From contig OW051470.1 in NCBI GenBank assembly GCA_932521025.1, positions 3,210,501 through 3,274,500 on the forward strand: DNA of 64,000 nucleotides, given 5' to 3'. Below are positions 45,487 through 58,100 of this stretch, piece after piece. Positions within the stretch are counted from its first letter, which is position 1. Each line of letters starts with the position of its first letter. The translations under genes were made by a program, and so were the position numbers. This DNA comes from Oscheius onirici (lineage: Eukaryota > Nematoda > Chromadorea > Rhabditida > Rhabditidae). A model generated the notes under the pieces. It was not told the origin of the DNA. It made no database searches and saw nothing but the letters and a program-made list of their open reading frames with translations.

Positions 45487-45903
45487 TCGGTTGTGAGACG
45501 GTCCCTGAAGAAGGGGACTTTGAAAAAGGAGGTCTATCTTCCCCTCAATTGAACTGATTCTTCTGAGAACAGCTACAATTGCATTCCGTCTTTGAAAGAC
45601 AAGGAACGCAAACATGACCATGATCTCAACTGAAGACCGACGATCTCTGCGGGCAATTTTTTGAAGCATATGGGAACAAGAGGCAACTGAACCACTTCTT
45701 TTGTTGTTTTTCGCGGAAAGATAAGGTAGTTCTAAAACTAGACAGGATATCGACGAGCAGTTTTATATTCACGAAACAATCCAATCAAACCGTGAGTTTG
45801 AAGCAACACCAAAAGAGCATGCAAACTTTAGAAGAAACCAAGAGTGAAGAAAATTTGAGCATCTCTTTATGACGAATCCACTTTATGTTGCGTATCTGTT
45901 CGT
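45487..45903. other. Intergenic
   Basis: The ORF at 45481-45669 (minus) abuts the repeat and has no splice context. No other feature seen. Confidence 0.35.
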
Positions 45904-47853
45904 CTAGACGAGTCCTTTCTTCATGGCAGCCAGCACAGCGTCAACTTCGGGCGGTCGTTCTTCGCCCATTTCACGGCGAAGAATCTTCTCCATAGCAGTC
46001 GTCTCAGCCTTCCAGAACTCTTTGTCCATCTCGACCAGCTTACTCATATCGCCCTTCAGACCGTCAGTGTTCAGCTTGACGGGAAAGTGTCCGATCGAGG
46101 TCGTCGTGACGGCTGTCTCTTTCGACTTCGTCACTCGCTTGAAGATCCATTCAAGAACGCGAATGTTCTCTCCGTATCCGGGCCAGATGGGCTTGCCAGA
46201 GCTCTTGTCCTGCTGGTACCAGTTGACATGGAACAGCTGCGGCATTTTCTCGCCACAGTCCATCTTCATCCAATGACGCACATAGTTGGCAAAGTTGTAC
46301 GAGAGGAACGGACGCATCGACATCGGATCATGGACGAGGTCAGAGTCTTTTCGCTCCGAGACATGTCCTGCCTGTTGGGTGCGCATTGTGGCAGCCAGAG
46401 TCACGCCCGAGTTCCAGTTGAGACTCTCAAAGACGAGCGGAAAGGCGTCTGGACGACGAGATCCCCAGATGTAGGCACTGACAAAGACAGGGGCTCCGTC
46501 CCATTGCGGATGCACATTCGGGGCCGAAGATGTGAAGGTTGTGAAGCGGCAGTTGGGATGAGACAGCTGTTGACCCGACTTCCAAGTCTCCTTCTTCCAA
46601 GTCGTGACCTGTGCTCAATTTTAGTCAGAGGAACAGAATATTCAAACCTTTTCGTCTTTCTGGAGAGTACTTTCCAGCCCATCCCACATAAAACGCCCTT
46701 TGCCGGTCGAGGCGGTGTTGACGAGGAGACTGTTCTTCGAGACCATCTCCACAATATTTTTGCCAGTGTCGGCATGAACATCGGCCGCGATTCCAAACAT
46801 TCCATTCTCCGGAGCCATGGCATACATACGACCGTCCTTCTTGTCGAATCGAAGCCAAGTGATGTCGTCGCCGAGGACACGAACTTGCCAGCCGGGAAGA
46901 GACGGGATCATCGTGGCCAGAACCGTCTTTCCCACTCCCGATGGACATGAGAAACAAACGAAGATTTCCTTTCCTGCCGGATTGGTGAGAGAAACGAGAG
47001 CCGCGTGTTCAGCCAGCCAGCCCTCCTTCCAGCCGAGATAGGAGGCGATGCGGAGAGCGAGACACTTCTTTCCGAGCAGCGAATTTCCTCCATAGCCTGA
47101 TCCGTAGGAGTGGATTTCTAGTTCGGGAAGTCGATGAGCCACGAGGATTCTGTCGGTATTACAGAGCCATCCATTGGACAGATTGTGAGGACGAGGACAG
47201 CCGACCGAATGGACACAGCGGACAAAACGTCCTCCAGCAGCTAGAGAGTCCCAGACTGAGGAGCTGACTCTGGTCATGATACGCATATTTATGACGACAT
47301 AAGGCGAATCGGTCAGCTGGACTCCGTTGATCGAAAAGGGACCGGCGATTGGACCCATGGAGAAGGGAATAACGTAGAGAGTTCGTCCTCTCATCGAGTC
47401 CGGAAAACGTCTGGCCATCTCAGTTTCCAGCTTGTTACGCGACATCCAGCGAGCCAGGTCATTCTCTCCGGCACGAGAGGCCACTTCCACATCTGCCTTC
47501 TCGACCGTCGAAATGTACGTCTGCTTCTCGACTCGAGCCGTGTCACGCGGATCCGTTCTAGCCAGAAAGACGTTCTCGTAGGCTGTCAGCTTCTCCATCA
47601 CTCCGCCTTTCACCAGAATCTCCTGCAGCTTGTCGGCCTCGTAGACGGATCCATTGCAGAGCCAGATTGCCGACGGACGCAAGATGGCAGTCTCACGGAC
47701 GAGGAACTCCAGAACAGTCGGAGGCAGCCATTTCGGATCGCCTTGAAGGACGGGAACTCCGCCGAGACCGGGGACACTAATCGTCGTTCGGATGGCCGGT
47801 AGATTGGCGGCGACGGTAGAAGTAAAGACGGGACAGTTAGCACAGGACGACAT
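45904..47853 (-). CDS. GTP-type phosphoenolpyruvate carboxykinase, divergent active site
   Basis: PEPCK converts oxaloacetate and GTP to PEP, GDP and CO2 in gluconeogenesis. Two exons, 47853-46648 and 46608-45904, 636 aa, full family length. Conserved: FSMGPIAGPFS, TDSPYVVINMRIMTR, GSGYGGNSLLGKKC (R-loop), LGDDITWLRFD (kinase-2), PENGMFG, SMRPFLSYNFANY, FHVNWYQQDKS and WPGYGENIRVLEWIF. Changes: the P-loop near residue 303 reads CPSGVGKTVLATM where animal enzymes have PSACGKTNLAM, so the reactive Cys is Val; the GGRRP loop reads WGSRRP. Catalytic Lys, metal ligands and GDD appear to be kept. It is probably a diverged paralogue with altered kinetics or a specialised role. Only one intron, against the habit of its neighbours. 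Confidence 0.88.
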
Positions 47854-47986
47854 CTCCAGGTGACCACGGTCAGTAGACTTCTTTTGAAGTTTTTTTGTTG
47901 CAAAAACTAATTGTTTTAAACAAATTTAAACATCTAACAAAAACAACTCTAAATGTGGAAAACATAACGAATTACAACTACATAAA

Positions 47987-49609
47987 CTAATAATGGTGTG
48001 GACGAAGAGTAGACTGATCAGTTTTCGTTTTCCGATTCGTCAGAATTCTCCAATTCACGTTCTGAAACTTTACGATAAGAAACATATAGAGAGTACACCG
48101 ACTTTTTTGTTCCACCATGTTCTTCATCATCGCAATAGTTTCATCTTGTGACTTCAAAAGGGCTTCCTGAAAAGTGGTCAAACAAAACCGCAACATGGAG
48201 CATTACCTGGAGCATGATTCGATTCTGTCCTTCAACCATCGCACGTTTCATTCCCTCGATTTCCTCCAGCAATGACGCCACATCTTTATGATTTTCTTTT
48301 TCCACTGGGCGATCTTTCTTCTTCCCTTCTTTCTGGAGTTTTGTCAGCTTTGCCTGCAATTCAGCGAGTTTTTCGTCTTTTTTCTTTAATTCGGTCTGAA
48401 AAAATAGCTAATTTCAGTGACGCAAATAAACGCATTACCTCAAGTGCTTGTGGTTTGGCATCTGGCTGTTTCTGTGCTTTTTGAGAGAGTTTGGCCATCT
48501 CCAAAATCTGGCTATTGATCTTATCGTTATTCATTTTCAGTTTCGTTTCCATCTCGGCAATTTCTTGCTTCTTCTCCTCGATGATAGTTTTCTGCTTAGA
48601 GTTTGTTGCCTTCAGCTCCTTGATCATTCTTTCAAGTTCGGGAATTCCGCGACTGGTTGTGCTCACAAGTCTGGCCAGACCAAGATCTTTCTCGTAGGCA
48701 TCCTGTTGAGACCGGAGCAGTTCTTCGCGTTTACTCATACGAACTTCCATTTTCTTGAATTCAGCATCCTTCAATTCCATAGCGGCAGTTTGTTCCTTGA
48801 CCTTCTCACGAAGCTGGTTCATTTCGGCAAGATTCTGACTTTCCAGCGAGGAGATTCTGCTCTCTTCATTGGCATACTTCTCCAGCAACTCATTCTTCTC
48901 CATTTCGAAGACGACTTTTATCTCCTGAATGACATCATCGCGTTCCTGGAGCTCCTTTTGCAGTATTTTGATCCTTGTGTCATTATCGAGATTTCGTTCC
49001 CACTGCAGGCGAATCGTCTTGTCGCTCATCTTCAGCTCCTTGTCAGCCTTCTGCAGGTTGCTTATGTTTTCTTGAATTACGGTCTCGTGTGCTTCGATTC
49101 TGCTGTCTCTTTCTTTCACTTGAACTTTTAGCTTCTCCACCTCGGCTATACTCTCGGCAAGTGATTCTGTCAGCCACTTGATTCTAGTTTCTCTCATTGC
49201 AAGGTACGGTTCCAATTGCTCCAGAAAACAGACGATATCCACCTTCGCGTTCTCCAGCGAATGATTTTGCAACTTGTTCAGGAGAGTCGTCAGCGTGTTC
49301 TGATGCACCTTATTCAAAATGGAACTGATCTTATGACGCTTCTCCGGAATAACCTCCATTTCCAAGGCAAGACGTTTCAAACACTGTGAGCTGGCAGCAA
49401 TCTCTTCTGGGTTGAGTCTAGGCAGATTTGGACGTGTTTCTGTAGTCTTTACTGGAGCGACGACACTCTAAAAACAGTGGAGACAAAACCTTAGAGAGTC
49501 TTACGAACGGAATTTTGGCCATACTGTTATTTGAACAAATCGACATTGGAGAGTCACCTACTGGCTGAAGACAATTGGGGGCAGGAGTCGCTGGTTGCGG
49601 AGACAGCAT
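47987..49609 (-). CDS. Long coiled-coil protein
   Basis: Four exons, 49609-49505, 49467-48439, 48395-48207 and 48166-47987, about 500 aa. The N-terminal 70 residues are Pro/Ser-rich (MLSPQPATPAPN); from about residue 100 to 440 the sequence is a nearly unbroken heptad coiled coil with many Glu, Lys and Leu (VEKLKVQVKERDSRIEAHET; LEKYANEESRISSLESQNLA). The end is basic (RILTNRKTKTDQSTLRPHHY). No motor, KASH or membrane segment. Coiled coils of this kind occur in synaptonemal-complex, centrosome and cytoskeletal proteins and evolve fast, so homology cannot be judged by eye. ATG at 49609 is the best start after an acceptor; an upstream exon is possible. Confidence 0.65.
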
Positions 49610-49924
49610 TTCAGGCCGCGGAAGACTTACCTGAAATCGAAGGCTGATGTTTGTAATCAGACATGTGCGATAGGACCGGTCCGAAAATTCATTAAAAACA
49701 CCGCTCATGTGGGAAAAAAGCAGCCACCTAAGCAACGTCGGGGACGGTACCGGATGCGGTGATTTTGGTGAATTTTCGGACCGGACCGACCTGAGAATCA
49801 TAGCAGACTACGCGTTCAAAAAAAATGAGAAAGGCACGTTCATAATTTGAAAAATATCTTTCAAACAAAACAAGGAGTAAAGCGTGGGAACTAAAGTTTT
49901 TTTTTTCAATTCGTTCACTAAGCT

Positions 49925-51214
49925 TTAGTATCGTCCGCCACCCTGATTGTGGGCATTAGACCACTGATGAGCACCAGACCGGCCCCAGCCTCCGCTTACA
50001 GGTGCCGAATACCAGTGTGTTTGAGCACCGGATCTCCAAGAACCGGGAGTAGTTGGCTGATTCCAGTAGTTCAGGGGCAGTTGTCCTTGCCAATTCCGAG
50101 GCTGAGGAGGTCGATCTCTGTAGTTGTAAGCATCAGCGTAAGCAGCATCATAATTTTGGACTGGAACATTTTTATAGCCTGTAAAAAATACGCTCAAGCT
50201 AACCGAGTAAAACACCGACCTTGATTGTAATTACAAGAGCTGCCGTTGAAACTCATGTATCCAGCATGACCACGAGAAGGAGGTCCCCATTCCGTTTCAG
50301 GTGGGTTGTAATCTCTTCTAGGGCCCATCTCACGGAAACGATCCTGTTGACCATATTTGTCACGGAGCATCTGGGCCTATATACAAAGAGCTAACGGTCC
50401 AAATCACCATTACCTTGGCCATTTCATTATTTTCAAGGTATTTCCTGACATTGCAACGATGATTGCCAATGTTGTGACTTCTGATAAGAACGCACTTGTC
50501 GACAGCATCGTAGTCGTCAAATGTAACAAAAGCAAATCCTCTTGGCTTGTTGGTCAGTTTGTCAAGAATGATGTCAGACTAAAATTGTGTTTTTTCATAT
50601 TGTATAGAGTTATAAACCTTGAGAACATTTCCAAACTGGCCGAAGTAGTCGGCGAGAATCTGCTCCGTGTGATCTTCGCGAACTCCACTGACGTAAAGTC
50701 TGGCAGTAGAGATGTTCGTTTCGCTACGATTCTTCTCATCTCGTGGTACAGCACGCTTCGGATCAACAGTTTTTCCATCAATAACATGAGGACGAGCAGC
50801 CATGGCGGCATCAACCTATATATACCGTATGACGAAAACGCAAGAAGTTTACCATTTGTTTCGAGCCGTAGGTGATAAAGCCAAAACCTCTAGATCGACC
50901 GGTGGCTGGATCGTGCATGACAATCAGGTCAGTGATCGTTCCGAAGGCAGCATAGAAATCGCGAACCATGTCGTCGGTAGCAGATGTAGGAATACTACCG
51001 ACAAAGATTTTACGGAATTGCTGAAGGCAAATTTATAACAATTGATGAGAAATGTTACCTCCGGTTCCAGCTTTTGAGCTCCGGCATCCACATCGGGCTT
51101 GGGTTCTTGCTGGGCGTCTTGGCTCTGAAGAAATTGTTAATGCGAATGATCTCCAATCATTTGAAAACGTTTCACAAAAAGTTCTACGCTTACCTGTTGC
51201 GGCTGCTCGGCCAT
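49925..51214 (-). CDS. hrpa-1: hnRNP A1/A2-type RNA-binding protein, HRPA-1
   Basis: Nuclear RNA-binding protein acting in splicing, transport and telomere binding. Seven exons: 51214-51194, 51124-51059, 51020-50853, 50815-50618, about 50578-50413, a sixth ending near 50220, and 50178-49925. Two RRMs: RNP2 KIFVGSIP and RNP1 RGFGFITYG in the first; LYVSGVRED and RGFAFVTFD in the second. The inter-RRM stretch RPHVIDGKTVDPKRAVPRDE is diagnostic of hnRNP A. The C-terminus is Gly/Trp/Asn/Tyr-rich (WRSGAQTHWYSAPVSGGWGR) and ends SGAHQWSNAHNQGGGRY, close to the HRPA-1 end. The low-complexity tail is shorter and less Gly-rich than in C. elegans. Confidence 0.9.
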
Positions 51215-52061
51215 AAGCTTCCTATCAACTACTCGTTGCGACGAACTTGATTAGCCTAGTTTATTGCTTAGCTTGAGCTAGATGTGTATCAGGTAATGAA
51301 ACAGTCGAGGTAAACCTGAACAAACATAAAGTGGTGGTCAAACAAATTAAAGAAAGTGGCGGTTATGCAATTTAAAATAAACAAAACCGGAACGCTAGTT
51401 CATGTAAGAACCTCTGGAGGGCGGATTTTCACTTATGATTTTATCCCGTTTTGGATCAGACAAGGTAAATTTGCAAAAATATTATTCAAACGTGATGTTT
51501 TGAGCTATGGTGCGGGTGAGCTGAATGAGGCTACAGTAATTTGCAGCTGGCAATCCGGGTTTTTCGGATTTTCTATCACGTTGCTTTCTATTTTTTTATA
51601 TTTAGTTTTGCAATTCTCTGCCATTAATTTCGTCAAGTCGGTATTCAAAATTTTATTTCAACTCATATTCACTCTTCCTTTTTCGTTTCATCCGTTTTCG
51701 TCTCTCTCCTTTTTTGTCCAACTTGTTCTTAGGCAAGATGCGGTTGCGTTCGATACAGACCCCCTCCCCCCCAGTCTGCAAGCCGTAAACTCAGTTTATG
51801 AAACGTCCTTTAAGAAGATACGCAATTGCGTAAAATAGTGAGTGAAGGGAAAGCCACTTCTTCAGTTATGCCAATATAATGTGGCAGTCTTTGCTATTTG
51901 GAAAAAGTTATCAGCTTCAAATTCGTTAAGTTCCTCTTCATCAGATTTTTCGTTTCTTTCGTCACAAAACTTTTTGCCGCTTCTCTTGCTACAACCTACT
52001 CTCTTCTCTGTATATTTCTCTCTCAATATTTTAAAATAATTTATCTGTTTCAGACCACAAT
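51215..52061. other. Intergenic between hrpa-1 and zyg-12 (divergent)
   Basis: The two genes are divergent and 847 bp apart. The ORF at 51356-51838 is AT-driven with long Phe/Ser/Leu runs and no splice context; I do not call it. Pyrimidine-rich tracts lead to the acceptor CTGTTTCAG before the zyg-12 start. Confidence 0.4.
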
Positions 52062-54881
52062 ATGGATTTAGAGGACCATCAAAGCACCTTCACGCTATAC
52101 ACGTCATGGGTGAACTCTCTACGTGTTTCTCTTTCAACTACGCTCGAGCCCCAGGATCTGGTAAACTGTCGGTCGTTTGCTGAAATTCTTCACAGAGTGT
52201 AAGCTTCTTCGTATTGTTCTTCTACATATTCACTTTTCAGAGACGATCGCTTTTTCGCTGAAGAATGGGTCGAGAAGATAACTGACTTCGGTATGGATTC
52301 GAGCTGGCGACTAAAAGGAAACAATCTCACTAAGGTCAGCTGCTTTTCATATATTTTCGTACTTTATAAGTTTAGGTCATTCGCAAGGTTTCCGATTATA
52401 TCGAAGAAAGTGCTAGCCGAAGTATCAAAGCACATCCGGCCTGGAATATTAACGACCAGGAATTTGTGGAGCTACATCCTTTCAAAGATCTCAATAAAAT
52501 CTTCTGCCTTGTTGTTGGATGCGCTTTTATGGGACAGAACAAGCAAGGTTTGTTCTTTTTCAATTTACAATTCAAAAACAAATGGATAGCCTAGTAACGT
52601 GCCTCATTTTCCAGAGTTTGTCAATCTGATACAGCGCCAGCCTCAAGATTTACAAAAACTTGTGATGAACTGTGTTCTCTTCATCCACGATAACAGCGAA
52701 GAATATGTACCTCCGCCACCTACCCAGGAAGTCATCTTGAATGCCCCAATCATGAATGGCAAAGGCGACAGCAACGGAAACAGTTCGAAGCTGGTGAAAG
52801 AGGTACGTGTCTTAGTTTACTAAAGGCGGTGTAATTCTCCGGTCCGCAACCAGTTTCTTTTGCCCGTGATATCAATTGATCTATTATTATCTGCTGATTA
52901 TCACACACTATCCTCTTATGAGTTGCACTTGCAGGTTGACGATCTGAAATTGGAGAAAGAACGGCTGGAGAAGGAACTCGATCTGACTAGGCAGGAACTC
53001 TTCGAATACACAAGTAACCGATCAGTCGAACAACTTCAAGCCGAAAACGACGATCTTAGAGTAAGATTTTCTTGACGATATTTATATTTTATTACTACAG
53101 AAAAGGAAGGAACAGGCAGAAGATCGTCTGATCGATATGGAAGCTCGCATTGACACGTTGTCGGCTAATCTTGAAACCAAAGATCAAGAACTCGTCTCTC
53201 TTCAAGACAAGGTTTTTTCCTTGGATTTATGCTAGACTTTATTGAAATTCAGCTCGAGCAGATTCATACATTTGAAGAGGAGTTCCGCAAAATGCGCGAT
53301 GAAGTCGGCGAGCTCAAAAACAAGGAGCTCGAATTGATCCGTGTCAGTCGCGAGCTGGAGAGTCTGAAGCAACGCAGCAAACACGACGTTATCGACAAAA
53401 CGGAACTGAACGTTCTTCGCGAGAAATCGGCCGAATATGTGAAAGATATGATCACACTCGAAGACGAACGGATAAAGACCAAAAGCCTTCGTCAACAGGT
53501 TGCCTCGCTCAAGGCTCAAATGGAAGAGAAAGAAGGAGAAACCAACCGAGCGACCATTCGAATGAGCAAACTTGAGTCTGAACTAGCCGAGACGAAGAGC
53601 CGACTGGCTACCGCTGAGAAAAAATGTGACGATGTTGTCCACGAGAAGCTGCAAATGCAGAGCAGAATTAGAGAACGTATATTTCATCCAGTTTTTCCTT
53701 ACAAGTAATTTTTTTAGTCGAACATATCAAAGACCCTATCAACGGCTTAAACAGTCTCTCATCAGAACTCGAGAACATCGAAGCCGGAGATAGAGCACGT
53801 GTTCTCGATCTTCAAAACGAAATTGATCGTCTCCGTGAGCATATTCGTCAACTGGAACCATTGGAACAGAGCCAGATGGAATGGCGAACCACAAAGGAGC
53901 TAAACAGGGAGCTGGAGAGTGAGAAACAACTTTTTCTGCAAAAGCAAACAGAATACAAGGTAAATTGAGTCAGTTGCTTGAATTCACACTAGCTTAAGGC
54001 TCGCATTGAAGTCTTAGAGACACAACTTGATGCTCCCAAGTCAAATGCCGACTTAAATCAGCTACGGATTCAGCTGGAGCAGCAAAGCATCGAAACGAAA
54101 ACTTTGAAAGAACGAGTTGATCTGTATGAGCGAAAGATAACCAACGCTGAGGATGATAAGAAACGGCTAGAATGTGAGCTGCCTTTCCAATCAAATTTAA
54201 CGTAGTTTCAGCGAGTATTTCTGAATTGAAGGCTACTGTTGAAATCCGGAATGAGCAGCTTAAAAAGGCCAAAAAACTGATTTCTGATCAAGAACAGAAG
54301 CTTTCTTCCTCCGATGACGGTGGACCTACTGTTCATCAGTTCGACGTGTTGCGCAAAGATCTCGAGCACAAGGAGAAGCTCTTGAAACACGTACAGGAGC
54401 AGCTGGAAAAATCGAACACTGCTCACGAGGAAGAAAGTCGTCTCATGGCTACGTCTTACCACGGAATGGTGTGTTTTGACTTTACCTTTGAAAAGAAGAT
54501 AAATCGACTTGCCCGTAACCCGATTTACAAAAATTGCTTTCAGGCTCATATGATGAATAGCGGCGAAAGGTCGAAGACATTCCTTTCCAAACAGTATGCT
54601 GTCTCTTCCGTGAGGTGAGTCTTCACATGCTTTCATATTCTCCCTAACTCACCGATTTGGATCAAATACTTTCAGGTACAACTGACCGACTTCGTCCATC
54701 TGGTTGGTTTCAATGACTTACAAATCCTTTTTTGCACGTCTACTAACCAATCATTCAAAAAAAACTTTTCAGCGTCATCCTGCCCTGGTCATTGGTGATT
54801 CTACTTCTCTCGATAGCCGTATTCCTAGCTCTTCCACACTGGTTTCGCGAAAGCCTCCGTCCTCCGCCTCTTCTAGTCTAA
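52062..54881 (+). CDS. zyg-12: HOOK-family protein with KASH tail, ZYG-12
   Basis: ZYG-12 binds dynein and, through SUN-1, ties centrosomes to nuclei and meiotic chromosome ends to the cytoskeleton. Start after CTGTTTCAG: MDLEDHQSTFTLYTSWVNSL opens the HOOK domain, which continues FAEILHRVDDRFFAEEW and FCLVVGCAFMGQNKQEFVNL. A long coiled coil follows over many small exons (VDDLKLEKERLEKELDLTRQ ... SISELKATVEIRNEQLKKAK). The last exon (54771-54881) encodes a membrane segment and short lumenal end, VILPWSLVILLLSIAVFLAL then PHWFRESLRPPPLLV, a KASH-like proline-rich terminus. An alternative acceptor at 54674-54675 would instead add Tyr-Asn and stop (54683-54685), giving a soluble form. Exon borders in the middle were checked for frame only in part. 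Confidence 0.88.
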
Positions 54882-55180
54882 ATGCCTGTGGCCTCCTTAG
54901 CCTTCACTTCATACTCTACGGGTACCTTCCCCCTAATTCACTTTTACATGTATCCACTCCAAATACTATTTATTCGAGATTTATCACATTTTATTTGCGT
55001 GTATTCTCTAAATTCTGAAAATTGTACATTAATGCGATATCTTCCCCCACTTCTCTCGACGTTATTTGTTCATCCTGTATCGCCAATTAATTTTCTGCAG
55101 TTTTATTCAATTCGTACGTCTCTAGGATGCTATCCATTCGTTTTTATCTTCTTCCCTACTCGACTTACTCTTTTTAAAGC

Positions 55181-58100
55181 ATGCTACTAGCAGGATATCT
55201 TATTCTTGTCACTGTAGCTCTTTCAATCGCATGTCTTCTTAGCCTCTACGCGCCCGATGTCTCGATTTGGATCCCTGCACTTACGGTCTATGGAAAAGCT
55301 GCTCCCAAGACCGAAAAGCCTCTCCTCAAAGTCATCGGAGTTCCGAAGAAATGGTTTCAACATTTTTACGTCTTGGCCGTCATCAACGTGATATTTTGGC
55401 TAGTCTTTCCCTTCTGGACACACTCGCAAGTAATTCCATCTTGCATTATTTCGATAACGAGCTGTTTTCAGCCACTCGAATATCTAACCCCAGCAAACAG
55501 TCGGATTTCCGCCACGACGGCAGTCTTAGCGCTAGCTCTGATGATGATTCACGTGACCAGAAGATGTTACGAAACGCAGACGATTTGCATATATTCCGAC
55601 TCGAAGATGAACATTGGACATTACGCCATGGGAATGATCCACTATCTCATTCTACCGCTGACTGTCGTATGTGAGACGGAAGTATATAAGTCGGGAAACT
55701 TCGATAAAACGGGTACGTTTTGCCCTGTTTTGACAAAACTGACCAACGGCAGGTTTTCAAGTGGTTCAGTCCAAGGAAAAAAAGGGGTTATAGAAGGGCG
55801 TTACCTGGAAGGGCATTGCAAATTGTTCCAGAAAAAGTTCAATAAACTTTGGCCTCTGGTTTATTACTACCTATATAGTCTGTTCACAAAAAAACAACCA
55901 AATCGCGGGTGTTCGCGGGCATTTTGCCCGCGAATTCAAACAGCAGAAAATTAGCTGGGGAATTTCCCTTCAGTTGAAATTTGCGGCTTTCTCTTGAGGT
56001 TTTCCTTATATTTTACCTCTTATCAACGTAATATAGTAGCACGTATACCACTCTTGTACTAAACGGGAAAGTCGAACACGTGCGAGCAATATAAGTGATC
56101 GTTTTTGTCATTCATAGCTTTTGACAAAGTCCGCGAGTTCTGACAGAGTCTACTTCAACCCCTGAAGTGTATGATCTTCTTGTTCGGTGATAGCAGAGCA
56201 TGAAACCTGGCGAAAATATTGTTTCGCGAAATTCGTGGGATTTTTCTGTGATTTACTAATTTGTATGTCATTGATCTTGAATATTGTTGCTTCTTTTGGT
56301 GTTCGAAAAACAAAATGGGCGTAAAACTGCAGAAATTACCGAGAAAACAACTCCAATGAAATTCCAGCAAAGGCGAAAATTCAATTTTCTGTTTTTTGTG
56401 AACAGACTATAAGGTCTGTTAAAAAAGAAGAGGGATTACCATAAGATTTTAGCTTCCCTTCGAGATCCGCAAATCAGGGGTTTTCAGGGTAAGCGCGCCA
56501 ATTCAAACACATTTTTATTCAATTCTATCTTTTCTCCAGCAACGTATTTTTATTCATTTTTATTTATTTTTCCTTCTTTTTATCGAATTTACCTTCTATT
56601 TCCATTATCTTGTTCCAAAGAAGGCGTCGCAGTCCCCATTCGATTGGTAAGTGCTTTTTGGTTACGTAAATCAAGTTTGCCTGGAATACCGAATAAACAA
56701 CAGTTTTAAATCAAGTTTTTATAGGAATTGAGACGTTCATCGAGGAAGCGAGAAGAAGAAAGAAAAGGACTAAAACAATAGGAAGAGGTCATCATTTGTT
56801 TTTTTCACATGTATGTTCTCTTTCCGTTTTATTTTTTCACTAATAATACTCGTCATCGGACAGATAATACTCGTCGAATTCACTGAATCCAGGAATGGGT
56901 TCATCCTCGTCAACTTCTGCAGGCATCGGAGCGAACGAGAGGCTTTCCTGCGTAATGAAGTCGTCCTCCATCTTCTCAGCATCACGGTAGAAGTTTTACT
57001 TCTGCACTTCAGGGAGTCCCTCTACAATTTCGATGGCCTTGTCTCTCAGTTCTTCAAGCTTGTCTTCACCGGAATCTGATGACCAATCGAACGAGACAGC
57101 GAAGAAAACGAGTCGTGAACGCGACCAACGACTGCACGAGACTTTTCGCAGATTTGTTGGCCATGAGGCTGGGTTACATCGAGATCGGCGAGGTTTTTGA
57201 TAAACAAATTGTTTATTTCAGCAAGCGTCTATAATAAACCATAATTAAAAGTTACGGGGCAACGTGAGCCTTATCAATCCGCTGTTTCTCCAGTGTTTCC
57301 ACTTGGAGAAGCCCATTTCATCCACTATGTTACAAGCACGTTGCCATGTGGACTCCTGGGCACAGAAAGACAGGCACATACCCGCAACTTTTAACAAATT
57401 TATAAAGCTTGACTCGCCTCACTCGCTCCTCAACTGTTTCTTCAGCTCTCCATTTCAGCTTTCTCGGCAGGATATTACTACATATCATATTCAGGGAGAC
57501 TCGCCTTTGCTTTCCTGGTCCATAATTTCTTTTTGTTTCCATCTTAAAATAATGTAATAGTTACCAATTGTTGAATAATGTGAGAAAGGAAAACAATGGC
57601 ACAAAACATTACGAATACTTCTAGCAAAAAAAAACGAACTGAATAAAAATGTTTGAATTGGCGCGCTTACCCGGAATACCTGAAAACTGACTTGCGGGTC
57701 TCGAAGGGAAGAGCTAAAATCTTATGGTAATCCCTCTTCTTATTGAACTGACCTTACACGTTTTGCCGCTCTAACAGATCTTGTAAGAACTTAGGAACGT
57801 CAAGGAGTGACTAGTTCATTTTTTTCCAAATGAATTGTTTACAGCTATCGCTCTTCACCAGTTGGTCGGCATATTTATGTTCGTCTTCTGCAACTACAAT
57901 CAGCACATGATCGTTCGACAAATGGCTTCTATTCGTCAAGACGGCAGCGGAAAAACCTCTACAGCTCACGAAATCTTCTACGGCGGCTGGTTCGATCTGA
58001 TAACGAGTCCCCATTTTCTCTTTGAAATAGGGATATATTTCTCCTTTTGGCTGCTTATTCCCCAGTCTTTCACCTACCAATTCATGCTTCTTTTCGTGAC

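Noticed and set aside
46087-46950. 287-codon plus-strand ORF
   Set aside because: Antisense to PEPCK, whose motifs are unmistakable.
48448-49131. 227-codon plus-strand ORF rich in Phe and Leu
   Set aside because: Antisense of the Glu/Lys codons of the coiled-coil gene.
51356-51838. 160-codon plus-strand ORF
   Set aside because: Low-complexity Phe/Ser/Leu, AT-rich, no splice context; probably chance sequence upstream of zyg-12.
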